From Mesorhizobium sp. (GTDB lineage: Bacteria; Pseudomonadota; Alphaproteobacteria; Rhizobiales; Rhizobiaceae), in the NCBI RefSeq assembly GCF_017306545.1, contig NZ_JAFKID010000007.1, forward strand, positions 124,001-188,000: a stretch of DNA of 64,000 nt. Reading direction: 5' to 3'. A program made the translations under genes and the position numbers. The stretch's first letter is position 1. Every line of letters starts with the position of its first letter. The notes beneath the pieces are model-generated. The model was not told the DNA's origin. It did no database searches and saw nothing but the letters and a program-made list of their open reading frames with translations. Shown piece after piece: positions 27,004-35,773 of the stretch.

Positions 27004-28167
27004 CTACGCGGCCAGCGCCGTTTCCGCCAGCTTGACCCAGTAGCTGACGCCGTGCGGAATGACCTCGTCGTTGAAGTCGTAGGCGGGATGGTGCAGGCCG
27101 GCGCTGTCGCCGTTGCCGATGAAGATGAAGGCGCCGGGGCGGGCTTCCAGCATGTAGGAAAAATCCTCGCCGCCCATCAGCGGCTGGATGGCGCGATGCA
27201 CCTGCGCCTCGCCGGCGATGCCGGAGGCGACGTCGCCGGCAAAGACGGTTTCCTCCGGATGGTTGAAGGTGACGGGATAGTTGGCGTCGTAGTCGAGCAC
27301 GATCTCGGCGCCGAAGGTCGCGGCGATGCCGGCACACACGTCGCGCAGGCGTTGCTCGGCGCTCTTGGCCACCTCCTTCTTCAACGTGCGCACGGTGCCT
27401 GCCAGCTCCGCCGTCTCGGGGATGACGTTGTAGGCATCGCCGGCATGGAACTTGGTCACGGACACGACCAGCGATTCGACCGGATCGGTGTTGCGCGAAG
27501 CGATCGTCTGCAAGGCGCCGACGAGCTGGCTGCCGATGACGACAGGGTCGATCGTGCCGTGCGGCATGGCGGCATGGCCGCCGCGCCCCTTGATGCGGAT
27601 GGTGAATTCGGCGGTGGCGGCCATGATCGCGCCGGGCTTCAGCGCGAACTGGCCGACGGGCAGGCCGGGCATGTTGTGCATGCCGAACACCTTGGCGATG
27701 GAAAAGCGGTCCATCATGCCGTCCTTGACCATCTCATTGCCGCCGCCGCCGCCTTCCTCGGCCGGCTGGAAGATGACGGCCACGGAGCCGGCGAAATTGC
27801 GCGTCTCGGCGAGGTATTTGGCGGCGCCGAGCAACATGGCGGTGTGGCCGTCATGGCCGCAGGCGTGCATCTTGCCGGGCGTGCCCGAGGCATAGGGCTT
27901 GCCGGTGATCTCGGTGATCGGCAGGGCGTCCATGTCGGCGCGCATGCCGATCGTCGAGCCGTCGCCGCGGCGGCCGCGAATGATGCCGACGACGCCGGTC
28001 TTGCCCAGCCCCGTCACCACCTCGTCGCAGCCGAAGGCCTTCAATTTCTCGGTGACGAAGGCGGCAGTCTCGAACACGTCGAAGTTCAGCTCGGGATTCT
28101 GGTGCAGGCGGCGGCGCCAGCCGGCGACCTCCTCCTGCATCTCGGCGGCGCGGTTCAGGATCGGCAT
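27004..28167 (-). CDS. M20-family amidohydrolase (hippurate hydrolase-like)
   Basis: A 387-residue zinc peptidase/amidohydrolase of the M20D group. It has RADMDALPI, the metal histidine in ACGHDGHTAMLLGA, the catalytic glutamate pair in FQPAEEGGGG and PLMGGEDFSYM near the C-terminus; the lid domain is about residues 185-300. The group cleaves N-acyl amino acids such as hippurate, indole-acetyl or N-acetyl amino acids in the cytosol. It is divergent from a D,D-carboxypeptidase and downstream of no obvious operon partner. Confidence 0.88.
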   Translation of the reverse strand: MPILNRAAEMQEEVAGWRRRLHQNPELNFDVFETAAFVTEKLKAFGCDEVVTGLGKTGVVGIIRGRRGDGSTIGMRADMDALPITEITGKPYASGTPGKMHACGHDGHTAMLLGAAKYLAETRNFAGSVAVIFQPAEEGGGGGNEMVKDGMMDRFSIAKVFGMHNMPGLPVGQFALKPGAIMAATAEFTIRIKGRGGHAAMPHGTIDPVVIGSQLVGALQTIASRNTDPVESLVVSVTKFHAGDAYNVIPETAELAGTVRTLKKEVAKSAEQRLRDVCAGIAATFGAEIVLDYDANYPVTFNHPEETVFAGDVASGIAGEAQVHRAIQPLMGGEDFSYMLEARPGAFIFIGNGDSAGLHHPAYDFNDEVIPHGVSYWVKLAETALAA

Positions 28168-28342
28168 GGCGTTTCAACTCGCTTTCGGCGGACGCGCGCG
28201 CCCGGCAGTTTCAATCGTGGACGGACGGCGCTTTGCCATCGTGAGGTCACATAGGCTAAATAGCACCGGTCGCGCATCCGCGTGAGGGGGCGGACCGCGT
28301 TTTGGCGGCCCTGTAGGGAAAAACCTTACGGAGGCCGGGGCG

Positions 28343-29524
28343 ATGACGGCAAGAGCGATTTCGGATTTCATGATGAGCCAAGGCATTTCCCTCGCATTTT
28401 CCCGACTGGCGGTCGGCGCGGCCCTCGTGCTGGCTGCGGCCGCGCGGCCGGCATTGGCGAACCCGACCATCCTGTTCGATCTGTCGAGCGGCCAGGTGAT
28501 CGAGCACGAGGACGCCTTCAAGCGCTGGTATCCGGCCTCGTTGTCGAAGCTGATGACCGCCTATGTCGCCTTCCGGGCGGTTCAGGCGGGCGAGGCGGCG
28601 CTCGATTCGCCGATCAGGATCACCAAACATGCGGCCGCCGAGCCGCCGTCGAAAATGGGGCTGAAGCCGGGCACCGTGCTTCGGCTCGATACGGCGCTGA
28701 AGATGATGCTGGTGAAATCGGCCAACGACATCGCCATGGCGGTGGCCGAAAACATCGGCGGCTCGCAGGCCGCCTTCGCCGAGCGCATGAACGCGGAAGC
28801 CGCGCGGCTGGGCATGGTCGGCTCGCATTTCGTCAATCCCAACGGCCTGTTTTCGCCCGAGCAGTACACCACCGCGCGCGATATCGCCGTTCTGGTGACG
28901 GCGCTCAGGCGCGATTTCCCGCAATATGCGCCGTGGTTTTCCATCGAGGGGCTGGCCTTCGGCAAGAGGACGATCCCCAACTACAATCTTTTGATCGGCC
29001 GCTACGACGGCGCCGACGGCATGAAGACCGGCTTCGTGTGCCCGTCCGGCTTCAACCAGGTCGGCTCGGCGACGCGCGACGGCCGTACGCTGGTGGCCGT
29101 TGTGCTGGGCGAGCAGACGGCGATCAGCCGCGCGGAAGCCGCCGCCCGCCTGCTCGATGCCGGTTTCGCGGTTCCGTCCAAGGGATCGACCACACTGGCG
29201 ACGCTGCAACCCTATGGCGACACTGAGACGGCCAACGACCTGCGCGACGTCGTCTGCCACAAGAAGACGCCCGAAGAGCAGTCCGAGGCACCGCCGGCCA
29301 AGGCCGCCGCCGACAAGCCGAAATCGCCCTATCAGGAAAAGCTGGTGCATCCGACGCTGGTGGCTGTCAATGTCGGCGGCGCCACCGGACCGGTGCCGAA
29401 GGCGATGCTGGACGCGGCCGGCAACCAATATGCCGACGTGCCGATCCCCAGCTGGCGGCCCGACCTGCCGCCGCCGGCCGGCTTCGAGATGTCCGCGGAA
29501 GGCGACCAGGCGGCGAAGAACTGA
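28343..29524 (+). CDS. D-alanyl-D-alanine carboxypeptidase (penicillin-binding protein, DacA/S11 type)
   Basis: A 393-residue periplasmic enzyme that trims the terminal D-Ala of peptidoglycan stem peptides. A long N-terminal signal (cleavage near PALA-NPT) precedes the S11 domain. The catalytic motif is SLSK at residues 66-69, followed by SAN (in VKSANDIAM) and KTG (in GMKTGFVC). The C-terminal 100 residues are Pro/Lys-rich and do not show a clear membrane-anchoring helix. GGAGG lies eight bases before the ATG. It precedes a CobW-type gene by one base pair, so they share an operon. Confidence 0.93.
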   Translation: MTARAISDFMMSQGISLAFSRLAVGAALVLAAAARPALANPTILFDLSSGQVIEHEDAFKRWYPASLSKLMTAYVAFRAVQAGEAALDSPIRITKHAAAEPPSKMGLKPGTVLRLDTALKMMLVKSANDIAMAVAENIGGSQAAFAERMNAEAARLGMVGSHFVNPNGLFSPEQYTTARDIAVLVTALRRDFPQYAPWFSIEGLAFGKRTIPNYNLLIGRYDGADGMKTGFVCPSGFNQVGSATRDGRTLVAVVLGEQTAISRAEAAARLLDAGFAVPSKGSTTLATLQPYGDTETANDLRDVVCHKKTPEEQSEAPPAKAAADKPKSPYQEKLVHPTLVAVNVGGATGPVPKAMLDAAGNQYADVPIPSWRPDLPPPAGFEMSAEGDQAAKN

Positions 29525-29525
29525 C

Positions 29526-30641
29526 ATGGCCATCTTCCCCATTCCAGTCACCGTGCTCACCGGCTTTCTCGGCGCCGGCAAGACGACGCTGCTCAACCGG
29601 CTGCTGAAGGACCCGGCGCTCGCCGACACCGCCGTCATCATCAACGAATACGGCGAGGTCGCCATCGATCACCTGCTGGTCGAGCAGGCGTCCGACGGCA
29701 TCATCCAGCTTTCCGACGGCTGCCTGTGCTGCACGGTGCGCGGCGAACTGGTCGACACGCTGGCCGATCTCGTCGACCGCTTGCAGACCGGCCGCATCGA
29801 GAAGCTGGCACGCATCGTCATCGAAACCACCGGGCTCGCCGATCCGGCGCCGGTGCTGCAATCGATCATGGGCCATCCGGCGCTGGTGCAGGCCTTTCGG
29901 CTGGACGGCGTCGTCACGCTGGTGGATGCGGTCAACGGCGCCGCCTCGCTCGATGCCCATCTCGAGGCGTTGAAGCAGGCGGCGGTGGCCGACCGGCTGG
30001 TGCTGACCAAGACAGATCTCGCCGGTGCGGATGCCATCGGGGATCTGAAAGCGCGGTTGAAGGCGATCAATGCCGGTGCCCGCATCCTCGACGCCGGCAA
30101 GGCCGCTGCCGCCGACCTGCTCGATAGCGGTCTCTACGATCCGACGACCAAGAGCGCCGATGTGCGCCGCTGGCTGGGCGAGGCGGCGGAGGACGACCAC
30201 GGGCACGCGCATGGCCACGATCACCATCATGAGCGCGGCCATGAAGGACACGGGCATCACCATCGCCACGACAGCCGCGTGAAAACGCATGCGCTTGTGC
30301 ATGAGGGCGCCATCCCGTTTTCGGCGATCGAGATGTTCCTCGACCTGTTGCGGTCGCAGCAGGGAGACAGGCTGCTGCGCATGAAGGGTGTCATCGAGCT
30401 GGCGGAAGACCCATCGCGGCCGCTGGTCATCCATGGCGTGCAACGGCTCCTGCATCCACCGGCGCGGTTGCCGGCCTGGCCCGACGAGCGGCGCGGCACG
30501 CGGCTTGTGCTGATCACGCTCGATATGCCGGCCGACTATGTCGAGCGGCTGTTTTCGGCGCTGACCAACAGACCGGCGGTGGACACGCCCGACCGCGCCG
30601 CGCTGGAGCACAATCCGCTGGCGATCGCGGGGCGCGGTTAG
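29526..30641 (+). CDS. CobW/COG0523-family metallochaperone GTPase
   Basis: A 371-residue P-loop GTPase with Walker A GFLGAGKTT, the metal motif CLCC in SDGCLCCTVRGEL, ETTGLADPAP, and the nucleotide motif TKTDLA. A His/Asp-rich linker (HDHHHERGHEGHGHHH, about residues 235-255) precedes the CobW C-terminal domain. Members insert or deliver Zn2+, Co2+ or other metals to client enzymes, and the His stretch suggests metal buffering. It follows the D,D-carboxypeptidase directly. In several COG0523 systems a zinc-dependent amidase or hydrolase is the client, but S11 carboxypeptidases are serine enzymes, so the link is unexplained. Confidence 0.9.
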   Translation: MAIFPIPVTVLTGFLGAGKTTLLNRLLKDPALADTAVIINEYGEVAIDHLLVEQASDGIIQLSDGCLCCTVRGELVDTLADLVDRLQTGRIEKLARIVIETTGLADPAPVLQSIMGHPALVQAFRLDGVVTLVDAVNGAASLDAHLEALKQAAVADRLVLTKTDLAGADAIGDLKARLKAINAGARILDAGKAAAADLLDSGLYDPTTKSADVRRWLGEAAEDDHGHAHGHDHHHERGHEGHGHHHRHDSRVKTHALVHEGAIPFSAIEMFLDLLRSQQGDRLLRMKGVIELAEDPSRPLVIHGVQRLLHPPARLPAWPDERRGTRLVLITLDMPADYVERLFSALTNRPAVDTPDRAALEHNPLAIAGRG

Positions 30642-31363
30642 CTACCGGCGGGCCAATCAAAAAACTTATCCCCGTCTCCCGTACCCACGTCATACTCGCC
30701 GTCAGTCCCTTCCATGGGAACACCGGTCGCGACGGTGATTGCGTGGGAAGGGAGCGGCGCCTCCGCTTTGTCGCTAACGTGGCGACGGGGCCGGGAAGGG
30801 TGAGAAGCCGGTTTCGAGCGCAGCGAGAAAATCATGATGCCGGTGGCATCATGATAGGCGCCGAACGCCCTGAGCCGTAGCGAAGGGCCGTCCGAGGGCC
30901 CTGCCGGGCGTTCATTGCTCGAAAAGCCAAGCAATTGGCTCTTCGTCCGCTGCGCGGACCGCTCTTCACCCCCTGGGGGGTAATACGGCCCCCGCGCGCT
31001 GGACGAGCGTTGCAAGCCATCGGCCGGTGTCGGCGCAAACGCTGCCATCGTGAGCTGCGGTGAAGCGGAACGGACGGGAACGGAAATCGCCGGGCGGCGG
31101 TCTTCGGATCGCAGTTTTATGAAATTCGGCAGCGTTCCGACGACCGCCGTCTTCCCGACCTCAACTCACCGAGGTCCGCTCTTTGACAATGGCCAGACGG
31201 ACGAAAATCCGGGCGTGGCGGGGATGAAGCGTGCCGGACTTCGAGGGTGCCAAACACGCGTTTCGGCCGGCGCGGCGGCCAGCCGCTTGCGGGCCTTCGG
31301 CACGAGAAAGGACAGCCCGGTCTTGAGGTCGCGGCGGGGCAGGGGGTGCCGAGGACGGCGGCG
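30642..31363. other. 720-base non-coding gap with clustered inverted repeats
   Basis: No convincing gene lies here; the frames on both strands lack family features. The left part (30706-30981) is packed with hairpins, annotated separately as a structured region. The right part (30982-31363) shows nothing I can name, though a 3' processing or terminator signal for the YafK-type gene must lie there. Confidence 0.6.
30706..30981. repeat. hairpin-dense structured region (mosaic palindromic element or ncRNA candidate)
   Basis: Successive inverted repeats are readable directly. TCCCTTCC/GGAAGGGA (30706-30713, 30746-30753) encloses CACCG/CGGTG (30721-30725, 30733-30737). Then come ATCATGATGCC/GGCATCATGAT (30831-30841, 30845-30855), GAACGCCC/GGGCGTTC (30863-30870, 30906-30913), AGCCAA/TTGGCT (30925-30930, 30935-30940), GTCCGC/GCGGAC (30945-30950, 30954-30959) and ACCCCC/GGGGGT (30968-30981). 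Most arms are perfect. The density suggests a mosaic of rhizobial palindromic repeats, or a structured transcript. Confidence 0.6.
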
Positions 31364-32680
31364 TCAGCCGCCGAACATGCCAAACAGGCGCTTCTTCATC
31401 TTGGAGACCATGGTGTCGTCTCCCGATGCCGTCTGGGTGGCGGCTTCCTGCGGCGCGGCCTGGTCCGGCGGCACGACGGCGATGGCGTTCGCATCGTCGG
31501 GCTGGACTGTCTTGCCGGCTTTCTTGGCCGCCTTCGCCTCGGCGATGCGCTGCTTCTCGGCTTCCTTGGCGGCTTTCGCCGCGGCGACAGCGGCCGCTTT
31601 TTCCTCGGCGACCTTCTGCTTGGCGGCGTTCTCGGCGTCGAGGGCTGCCATCTTGCGGCCGAGCGGCGAATCGATGCGGCCCATGCGGGTCGTCGTCTGC
31701 ATCACGGTGCCGTCGGGCTCCAGGACGGGCGGGTCCATCGTCACGCGCTCGCCGCGAGCCCGGCGCTTCGACCAGTCGGCGACCAGAGCGGCCTCCTTGG
31801 TGCCGAGAATGGTCGGCCTGGGCGCGGGTTTCGAGCTGTTGAGCGCGCTGGCGAAGGCGGCGTCGTATTTGCTTTGGTATTCCGTGTAGGCGACCTTCAG
31901 CGCGTCGGATTGCGTCGAGGCCGGGCAGGCGCCGGCCGGATTGAAGGTGGTGCCAGCCGGAGCCGTCTGGTTGAAAACGTAGCGCTTTTCGCACACGTCC
32001 ACCTTCGGCGGCACCTTGGTGATCTCGAAATTGTCGTAGCCGACCTTCAGCATCTTCCAGAAGTCGTAGTTCGGGTCGTTGCGATAGCGCGCCATGTTGG
32101 CGGCCGTCATGCGGAAGGGGAAGGCCTCGATCTGGAACTCGGTCTGGCCACCTTGGAAAGCGTCGCGGCCGAAGGCATAGATTTCCTCGATTTGCGGATC
32201 GGTCATCGAATAACAGCCGGACGAGGAGCAGGCGCCGTGCACCATCAGGTTGGCGCCGGTGCGGCCGTTGACGCGGTCGTAGGCGTTGGGGAAGCCGATG
32301 TTGAAGGAGAGGTGATAGCCCGATTTCGGGTTCATCTGCGAAGGCCGCACGGTGTAGAAGCCTTCCGGCGCCTGGCGGTCGCCCTCGGTGTATTTCGGCC
32401 CGAGCTTGCCCGACCATTTGCAGATCGGATAGGTCGCGACGATGTCGTAACGGCCGTTGCGCTTCTGCTTCCAGATCTCGACGGTGTTTTCTTCCTTGAA
32501 GATGCGCGCCATGATCGGCGCGTTCTTGTCCATGTCCTTGGCGCGGAAGGTCGCCAGGATCTTCTCGGGCAACTGCCGGCTGGCATATTGCGGCGCGAAG
32601 TCCTGCACGGAGGAATTGGTGCAGCCGGCGATGCCGAGGGCTGCGATCAGGAAACCGGAACGGGCAAATTTGGCGAACAT
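31364..32680 (-). CDS. YafK-type L,D-transpeptidase-family lipoprotein
   Basis: A 438-residue secreted protein. The lipobox LIAALGIAGC puts a lipidated cysteine near residue 20. The YkuD-like domain (about 40-200) ends in HGACSSSGCYSMTDPQIEEIY, where the second Cys is the catalytic residue of the YafK/DpaA group. That group can cut the peptidoglycan-Braun lipoprotein link or act as an L,D-transpeptidase. The C-terminal third is Ala/Lys/Glu-rich with coiled-coil character (about 340-395, EKAAAVAAAKAAKEAEKQRI) and a Lys/Phe-rich tip. The tail is unusual and may bind the wall or a partner. Confidence 0.86.
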   Translation of the reverse strand: MFAKFARSGFLIAALGIAGCTNSSVQDFAPQYASRQLPEKILATFRAKDMDKNAPIMARIFKEENTVEIWKQKRNGRYDIVATYPICKWSGKLGPKYTEGDRQAPEGFYTVRPSQMNPKSGYHLSFNIGFPNAYDRVNGRTGANLMVHGACSSSGCYSMTDPQIEEIYAFGRDAFQGGQTEFQIEAFPFRMTAANMARYRNDPNYDFWKMLKVGYDNFEITKVPPKVDVCEKRYVFNQTAPAGTTFNPAGACPASTQSDALKVAYTEYQSKYDAAFASALNSSKPAPRPTILGTKEAALVADWSKRRARGERVTMDPPVLEPDGTVMQTTTRMGRIDSPLGRKMAALDAENAAKQKVAEEKAAAVAAAKAAKEAEKQRIAEAKAAKKAGKTVQPDDANAIAVVPPDQAAPQEAATQTASGDDTMVSKMKKRLFGMFGG

Positions 32681-32898
32681 CGTGCGCTGATCGTCTTCAT
32701 CGTCTTGTGCAAGGGTCCGGGCCTTCGCGCGGGACTTCGCAAGACCGTACGCCCGTTAACCTTGAGATTTCCTTACCGCAGGTACGGCGTCCCCGTCCAC
32801 GGTTCACCCCATAGAGCCGAAAGCGGCGGCAATTTTGTGGCATTATTGCGCCGGGCGGCCACAATCTTCGCTCGGTATGGGCGAAGGGCAGCCAGTCG

Positions 32899-33849
32899 CT
32901 AAAGGCTACGGCCCATGGCGAGGTATTTTTCCCGGCGCTGTTCGCGGAAATCGGCGTTGGACGCCGAAAATTCCTTCAGCGTCTTGGCGACGAGATCGCC
33001 GGTCGCCTTGATCACCGTGTCAGGTGCGCGATGGGCGCCGCCCATCGGCTCGGGCACGATGGCGTCGATCACCTTGAGTTCCAGCAGGTCCTGGGCGGTG
33101 ATGCGCATGTTGTTGGCGGCGTCCTTCGAGCGAGTCGAATCGCGCCACAGAATGGAGGCGGCGGCTTCAGGGGAAGCGACGCAGTACATGGCGTGCTCGA
33201 GCATATAGACGCGGTTGGCGGTGGCGATGGCGATGGCGCCGCCGGAGCCGCCCTCGCCGATCACCACCGAGATCGACGGCACCTTGATGGCGAGGCAGGC
33301 GGAGATGGAGCGGGCGATGGCCTCGGCCTGGCCGCGCTCTTCGGCCTCGACGCCGGGATAGGCGCCGGCGGTGTCGACCAGCGTGACGAGGGGAATGCCG
33401 AAACGGTCGGCCAATTCCATGATGCGCACGGCCTTGCGGTAGCCGTCGGGCATGGCCATGCCGAAATTGTGCTTGAGCCGGCTTGCCGTGTCGGAGCCCT
33501 TCTCCTGGCCGATGACGGCGACGGGCTCGCCGCGGAAACGGGCGAAGCCGCCGATGATCGCGTGGTCCTCGCCGAAGGTGCGGTCGCCGGCGAGCGGGGC
33601 GAAGTCGGTGAACAGGCCCTTGACGTAGTCGAGGCAATGCGGCCGGTCGGGGTGGCGCGCCACCTGCACCTTCTGCCACGGCGTCAGCGCCTTGTAGACG
33701 TCGCGCAGCGCGTCCTTGGACCGCTTCTCCAGCCGGGCGATCTCGTCGGCGACGTCGACCGCCTCGCCGCTTTCGGCCAGTTTCTTCAACTCGATGATCT
33801 TACCATCGAGGTCCTGGACCGGTTTTTCGAAGTCGAGATAATTATACAT
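32899..33849 (-). CDS. accA: acetyl-CoA carboxylase carboxyltransferase subunit alpha
   Basis: A 316-residue protein starting at ATG 33849 (MYNYLDFEKPVQDLDGKIIE). It has the family features DRPHCLDYVKGLF, RLKHNFGMAMPDGYRKA, LVDTAGAYPGVEAEERGQAEAIA and GEGGSGGAIAI. With AccD it transfers the carboxyl group from biotin to acetyl-CoA, the first step of fatty-acid synthesis. The frame could begin two codons earlier at a TTG, but the ATG is standard. It lies downstream of xerD on the same strand, with a 94-base gap. Confidence 0.96.
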   Translation of the reverse strand: MYNYLDFEKPVQDLDGKIIELKKLAESGEAVDVADEIARLEKRSKDALRDVYKALTPWQKVQVARHPDRPHCLDYVKGLFTDFAPLAGDRTFGEDHAIIGGFARFRGEPVAVIGQEKGSDTASRLKHNFGMAMPDGYRKAVRIMELADRFGIPLVTLVDTAGAYPGVEAEERGQAEAIARSISACLAIKVPSISVVIGEGGSGGAIAIATANRVYMLEHAMYCVASPEAAASILWRDSTRSKDAANNMRITAQDLLELKVIDAIVPEPMGGAHRAPDTVIKATGDLVAKTLKEFSASNADFREQRREKYLAMGRSL

Positions 33850-33943
33850 TGGCAAACGGGACCGATGCGCCGGAGGTGGCGGGACAATGGCTGCGGAAAG
33901 CTGAAAAAGCCGTTTCCGAGGGCCTCACATAGCGGCAGCAGGC

Positions 33944-34855
33944 CTAGTCGGCAAGCGGATGGTGCTCCGTCACCAGTTTGACCAGCCTTTCCTCCAGCAC
34001 ATGGGTGTAGATCTGCGTGGTCGAGATGTCGGCATGGCCGAGCAGTTGCTGGACGGCGCGCAGGTCGGCGCCGTTCTGCAAGAGATGGCTGGCGAAGGCG
34101 TGGCGCAGCACATGCGGCGACAGCTTGGCGGAGGCGATGCCGGCGCGCGCCGCAAGCCCTTTCAGGTCGCGCGCGAAGACCTGGCGGGCGAGATGGCCGC
34201 TGTCGGAACCGGCAGGGAAAAGGAACGGGCTTTCGGCGAAAGCGGGCATCGCCGTCCTTGCGCCGAGCCAGGCCTGCATGGCGGCGCGCGCCTTGGCCGA
34301 CAGCGGCACCATGCGCTCCTTGCCGCCCTTGCCGCGCACCATGAAGAAGCGGTCGTCGCGCAGCGCCACCGTCGCCGGCAGGCCGACCAGTTCGGAAACG
34401 CGCAGGCCGGTGGCATAAAGCACCTCGACCAGCGCGTGCAGGCGCAGCGCCGAAAACCTGTCGGCCTGCGTCGGGTCGGCCGCCTCTTCGGCCGCGCGGT
34501 CGAGCAGGCGGCCGGTTTCAGCCTCGCTCATCACCTTGGGCAGCGGCCTGCCTTTCTTCGGGCTGTCCAGCGTGCCGGTCGGGTCGTCGCCGCGCAGGCC
34601 CTCGGCATAGAGGAACTTGAAGAATTGCCGGAGCGCCGAGAGTTTGCGCGCCTGCGAGGTCGGCGCGAAGCCGCGCGCGGCAAGGCCGTCGAGATAGGCG
34701 CGCAGCGCGTCGGGAGATGCGGCGGCGAGATTGCCGGCGATTCCTGCGGCCGCGTCGTCGAGATCGCGGCGGTAGCTGGCCAGCGTGTTCTCCGCCGCCC
34801 CGCGCTCGGCGCTCATCATTTCGAGGAAGGCGTCGATGCGGGCGGCGCCGGTCAT
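33944..34855 (-). CDS. xerD: site-specific tyrosine recombinase XerD
   Basis: A 303-residue recombinase. The N-terminal SAM-like core-binding domain (about 1-90, [26 protein letters not shown]) precedes the catalytic domain, which has Arg in [13 protein letters not shown], the HxxR box [12 protein letters not shown], and [15 protein letters not shown] with the nucleophilic tyrosine. With XerC it resolves chromosome dimers at dif. Its start overlaps the stop of a small membrane-protein gene (ATGA). Context with accA, aroK and aroB indicates the housekeeping XerD rather than a mobile-element integrase. Confidence 0.93.
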   Translation of the reverse strand: MTGAARIDAFLEMMSAERGAAENTLASYRRDLDDAAAGIAGNLAAASPDALRAYLDGLAARGFAPTSQARKLSALRQFFKFLYAEGLRGDDPTGTLDSPKKGRPLPKVMSEAETGRLLDRAAEEAADPTQADRFSALRLHALVEVLYATGLRVSELVGLPATVALRDDRFFMVRGKGGKERMVPLSAKARAAMQAWLGARTAMPAFAESPFLFPAGSDSGHLARQVFARDLKGLAARAGIASAKLSPHVLRHAFASHLLQNGADLRAVQQLLGHADISTTQIYTHVLEERLVKLVTEHHPLAD

Positions 34856-35007
34856 TGGGACGGCTTCGGCGCGAGCTTTTCCGGCGGAATGCGCACCGAA
34901 AGCTCCGCCTGCTTCGGATTGACGAACATCACCAGCGCGAACATCGTGCCATAGGCGATGCCCGCCAGCACGGCCAGGGTGACGACAAAGCGGAACAGGG
35001 TGGGCAT
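34852..35007 (-). CDS. small conserved single-helix membrane protein
   Basis: A 51-residue protein from the ATG at 35007 ([20 protein letters not shown]). It has one membrane helix (about residues 5-28) and a Pro/Lys-rich tail ([14 protein letters not shown]). The frame is open further upstream to 35079, but that part is not protein-like. It overlaps xerD by four bases and is divergent from aroK. Similar small proteins sit at this locus in other rhizobia; no function is known. Confidence 0.7.
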   Translation of the reverse strand: MPTLFRFVVTLAVLAGIAYGTMFALVMFVNPKQAELSVRIPPEKLAPKPSQ

Positions 35008-35158
35008 CGGGTCTGGTTCGTCCGCCTTGCTGAAGCGTTCCTTGCGAGCCGTGCCGTTATGGGACGCCTCGCAGGCCATTTCAAGGGCGCGCGGGATCGC
35101 GCCGGCAAGCCGGCTCTGCTTGACGAAGCCGGCCTTTTCATGTCGAAACGCCGGCAGG

Positions 35159-35773
35159 ATGACTGTTCAGGCCGCCCCTTCGCCGATATTGGATCACGCC
35201 ACCTTGCTGGAACGGCTGGGCCCGCGCTCGATCGTCTTCGTCGGGCTGATGGGCGCCGGCAAGACGGCGATCGGGCGCAAGGTCGCAGGCATGCTCGGCC
35301 TCTCCTTCATCGACAGCGACCACGAGATCGAAAGCGTGTCGCGCATGACCATTCCCGAACTGTTCGAGCGTTACGGCGAGGCCGAGTTCCGGGCCCTGGA
35401 GCAGCGTGTCATCCATCGCCTGCTGACCGAAAACAGCCCGCAGGTGCTGTCCACCGGCGGCGGCGCCTTCATGAACGAGCAGACGCGCGAGGCGATTGCG
35501 GACTATGGCGTCTCGGTGTGGCTGAAGGCCGATCTCGACCTTCTCATGGAGCGCGTGTCGAAGAAGCAGAACCGGCCGCTGCTGAAAAACGACAATCCGC
35601 GCGCCGTGCTGCAAACACTGATGGATGTCCGCTATCCGGTCTATGCGAGCGCTGAGATTACCGTCACCACGCGCGACGAGCGCAAGGAGGTGATCGCCGC
35701 CGAGGTGATCGAGGCGCTGGCCGCGTATTTCGGCATGGCCCCTGCGAGCGCGGGCGGCGAGGAGCGGTCATGA
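35159..35773 (+). CDS. aroK: shikimate kinase
   Basis: A 204-residue enzyme that phosphorylates shikimate in aromatic amino-acid synthesis. The P-loop is [20 protein letters not shown], the substrate-binding region [12 protein letters not shown] and GGGAFM complete the fold, and the lid region reads [13 protein letters not shown]. The start is taken at ATG 35159 ([12 protein letters not shown]); a longer N-terminus is possible but not family-like. Its stop overlaps the aroB start (ATGA), so aroK and aroB are translationally coupled. Confidence 0.95.
   Translation: MTVQAAPSPILDHATLLERLGPRSIVFVGLMGAGKTAIGRKVAGMLGLSFIDSDHEIESVSRMTIPELFERYGEAEFRALEQRVIHRLLTENSPQVLSTGGGAFMNEQTREAIADYGVSVWLKADLDLLMERVSKKQNRPLLKNDNPRAVLQTLMDVRYPVYASAEITVTTRDERKEVIAAEVIEALAAYFGMAPASAGGEERS

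Noticed and set aside
30638-31048. A 136-codon open frame on the minus strand in the 30.7-31.4 kb gap
   Set aside because: It runs through the palindromes and has no domain or good start; treated as part of the structured non-coding region.
31247-32902. A 551-codon open frame on the plus strand
   Set aside because: Antisense to the YafK-type lipoprotein, which has a lipobox and an active-site motif.
33944-34855. XerD-like gene as a phage or island integrase
   Set aside because: It sits in the conserved accA-xerD-aroK-aroB neighbourhood and is full-length with the housekeeping motif set.
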